DNA of 5,196 nt, from NCBI GenBank assembly GCA_964568735.1, contig CAZMRF010000104.1:1-5196 (forward strand). Reading direction: 5' to 3'. Under the pieces are notes generated by a model, which was not told the origin of the DNA, did no database searches, and saw only the letters and a list, made by a program, of their open reading frames with translations. The translations under genes were made by a program, and so were the position numbers. Shown here piece after piece: positions 4,585 through 5,196 of the stretch. This DNA comes from CAZMRF01 sp964568735. GTDB lineage: Bacteria > Acidobacteriota > Polarisedimenticolia > JACPZX01. The stretch's first letter is position 1; each line of letters begins with the position of its first letter.

Positions 4585-4833
4585 AGGCCGCCTCCGAACC
4601 CGACGGCCATTCCGAACCTTGGACCGTGCCGCTTTGAGAATCACTCGGAGGGCGTCGTTCACCGACCGTGCATCCGGGAAAGCTTCTGCTACATCGGGAT
4701 CGAGCAGAACGACGTTGGTGCCAGCCATCGCTTGGGCGTAGTACTTGCCACGAACCGGGTTTTTCAGCCCAGAAACATCGTACTCGCTTCGCAGCTCATC
4801 GCTGCGTCTAGGACCTGCCTTCTTGGTAGCCAT
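4579..4833 (-). CDS. RGKY-motif antitoxin of BrnT pair 2
   Basis: An 84-residue homologue of the antitoxin at 860-1165 and the likely partner of the BrnT upstream. It shares SEYDV (16-20), VRGKY (27-31), TNVVLLDPDVAEAFP (39-53) and SVNDALRVILKAA (57-69). The tail after that is short and strongly basic (RNGRRVRRRPA). Unlike its homologue it ends in the R'' box of its attC and does not read through. ATG at 4833 overlaps the toxin gene by 26 bp, with AAGGG 6-7 nt upstream. It is presumably a toxin-binding protein and co-repressor; family knowledge supports the pairing, not the mechanism. Confidence 0.83.
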   Translation of the reverse strand: MATKKAGPRRSDELRSEYDVSGLKNPVRGKYYAQAMAGTNVVLLDPDVAEAFPDARSVNDALRVILKAARSKVRNGRRVRRRPA

Positions 4834-5086
4834 CGGTTTCCCTTCGAGTCGCGCGTCGCGCGCTTATGATGCGAATTCGGTCTTCTCGCTCGGCGATGGA
4901 TACGAACAGCACGCGACCGAACTGTGATGTGCCGATCGTTATGTAGCGGTGCTCGCTCGCCGAGTGATCAGGATCATCAAACGTCACAGCCAGTGGATCC
5001 AGGAACACCGTCGTAGCCTCGACGAACGACACCTTGTGTTTCTTGAGATTCGCCTCCGCCTTCTTCGAGTCCCATTCGTACTGCAC
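4808..5086 (-). CDS. brnT: BrnT-family toxin 2 (DUF497)
   Basis: A 92-residue BrnT (DUF497) protein: YEWDSKKA (3-10), NLKKHKVSF (13-21), DPLAVTFDDPDHS (30-42), RYITIG (47-52), RVLFVS (58-63), RIISARRATRRE (72-83). It should be a RelE-like RNase toxin, as for the homologue at 1149-1424. GTG at 5086 is the start, since the conserved WD follows at residues 5-6. No Shine-Dalgarno sequence precedes it, but TAGAAT lies 6 nt upstream, the same arrangement as in the first cassette. Toxin comes before antitoxin with a 26 bp overlap. With identity of only about half between the two BrnT proteins, this looks like separate acquisition of related cassettes, not recent duplication. Confidence 0.9.
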   Translation of the reverse strand: MQYEWDSKKAEANLKKHKVSFVEATTVFLDPLAVTFDDPDHSASEHRYITIGTSQFGRVLFVSIAEREDRIRIISARRATRRETDGYQEGRS

Positions 5087-5092
5087 GGATGG

Positions 5093-5098
5093 ATTCTA
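5093..5098 (-). promoter_or_regulatory. Candidate -10 box of toxin-antitoxin operon 2
   Basis: TAGAAT on the minus strand ends 6 nt before the GTG start of the second BrnT gene, the same spacing as TATACT in the first BrnT cassette. This places the expected transcription start at the start codon. The -35 region is poor (GAGGCA at 18 bp is the best). It lies inside the cassette, about 41 bp from the R' box of the next attC. Confidence 0.5.
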
Positions 5099-5139
5099 CC
5101 GCGCCGAGTGGGCGGCTGCCTCGGTGGAGATTCAGCCCT

Positions 5140-5196
5140 GCCTAACGCTCGGCATCAGGCGCGGTGGGCGGGACGGGACGCGTGGCGTCCTCGGCT
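5140..5196 (-). other. attC site 7, partial at the right edge
   Basis: GTTAGGC on the minus strand (5146-5140) is a full R' consensus match, preceded by the AGC spacer also seen in attC 3 and attC 4. An arm beginning GGCATCAGGCGCGG (plus strand, from 5151) follows. The R'' box and its arm would lie to the right of the window, so pairing cannot be tested. It marks the 5' border of the second BrnT cassette and shows that the array continues rightward, towards the expected attI. Confidence 0.75.

Larger units (their letters stand above)
845..5196 (-). mobile_element. Integron gene-cassette array, partial
   Basis: This interval holds five complete attC sites, one partial attC at the right edge and two isolated half-sites. 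Between them lie small minus-strand genes, mostly toxin-antitoxin pairs. Several stop codons fall inside or within about 25 bp of an R'' box, as is usual in cassettes. Cassette genes and attC sites share one direction, so attI and the integrase gene should lie to the right of the window. Approximate cassette limits, from R' cleavage point to R' cleavage point, are 850-1470, 1470-2133, 2133-2686 and 2686-3337. The segment 3430-4577 is disturbed by an IS110 remnant. No intI or attI is present, so the class of integron cannot be given. The variable spacers and the toxin-antitoxin content favour a sedentary array over a resistance integron. Confidence 0.85.

Overview
This is a high-GC bacterial window that reads as part of an integron gene-cassette array, probably a chromosomal or sedentary one, interrupted by remnants of IS110-family insertion sequences. 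The host cannot be named from this sequence: there is no rRNA, tRNA or housekeeping gene. The integrase gene and attI site are also absent. All recognisable cassette genes lie on the minus strand, and the attC sites have the same orientation, so the attI/intI end should lie beyond the right edge.

Layout, left to right. (1) 2-832: a decayed IS110-family transposase on the plus strand, with an internal in-frame deletion. (2) 845-1470: a cassette with a BrnT-type toxin and its RGKY-motif antitoxin; the antitoxin frame runs into its own attC. (3) 1470-2133: a DUF433 antitoxin and DUF5615 PIN-like toxin cassette with its own promoter. (4) 2133-2686: a cassette for an unrecognised protein with three predicted membrane segments. 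(5) 2686-3337: an antitoxin and RelE/ParE-type toxin cassette with its own promoter and a strong ribosome binding site. (6) 3332-about 3752: the 3' part of an isoprenylcysteine-methyltransferase-like gene with its attC, cut off where (7) about 3753-4049, the C-terminal part of a second IS110-family transposase on the plus strand, begins. (8) 4074-4577: an orphan attC half-site, two hairpins and no convincing gene. (9) 4578-5146: a second BrnT/antitoxin cassette, about half identical to the first. (10) 5140-5196: the left part of one more attC.

Five complete attC sites were found by hand (845-938, 1465-1554, 2128-2220, 2681-2779, 3332-3428). In each, the arm next to the R'' box pairs with the arm next to the R' box except for exactly two extra bases, about six bases apart. 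This is the extrahelical-base pattern of integron attC sites, and it both identifies the sites and fixes their direction.

Four toxin-antitoxin modules of three families occupy most of the coding space. This matches the known enrichment of such modules in sedentary cassette arrays, where they are thought to stabilise the array and carry their own promoters because most cassettes have none. The two BrnT cassettes share a -10-like hexamer exactly 6 nt before a GTG start, which suggests leaderless transcripts. Both IS110 remnants point against the cassettes, and the downstream side of each lies beside the R' box of an attC; this recalls IS elements of this family that target attC sites.
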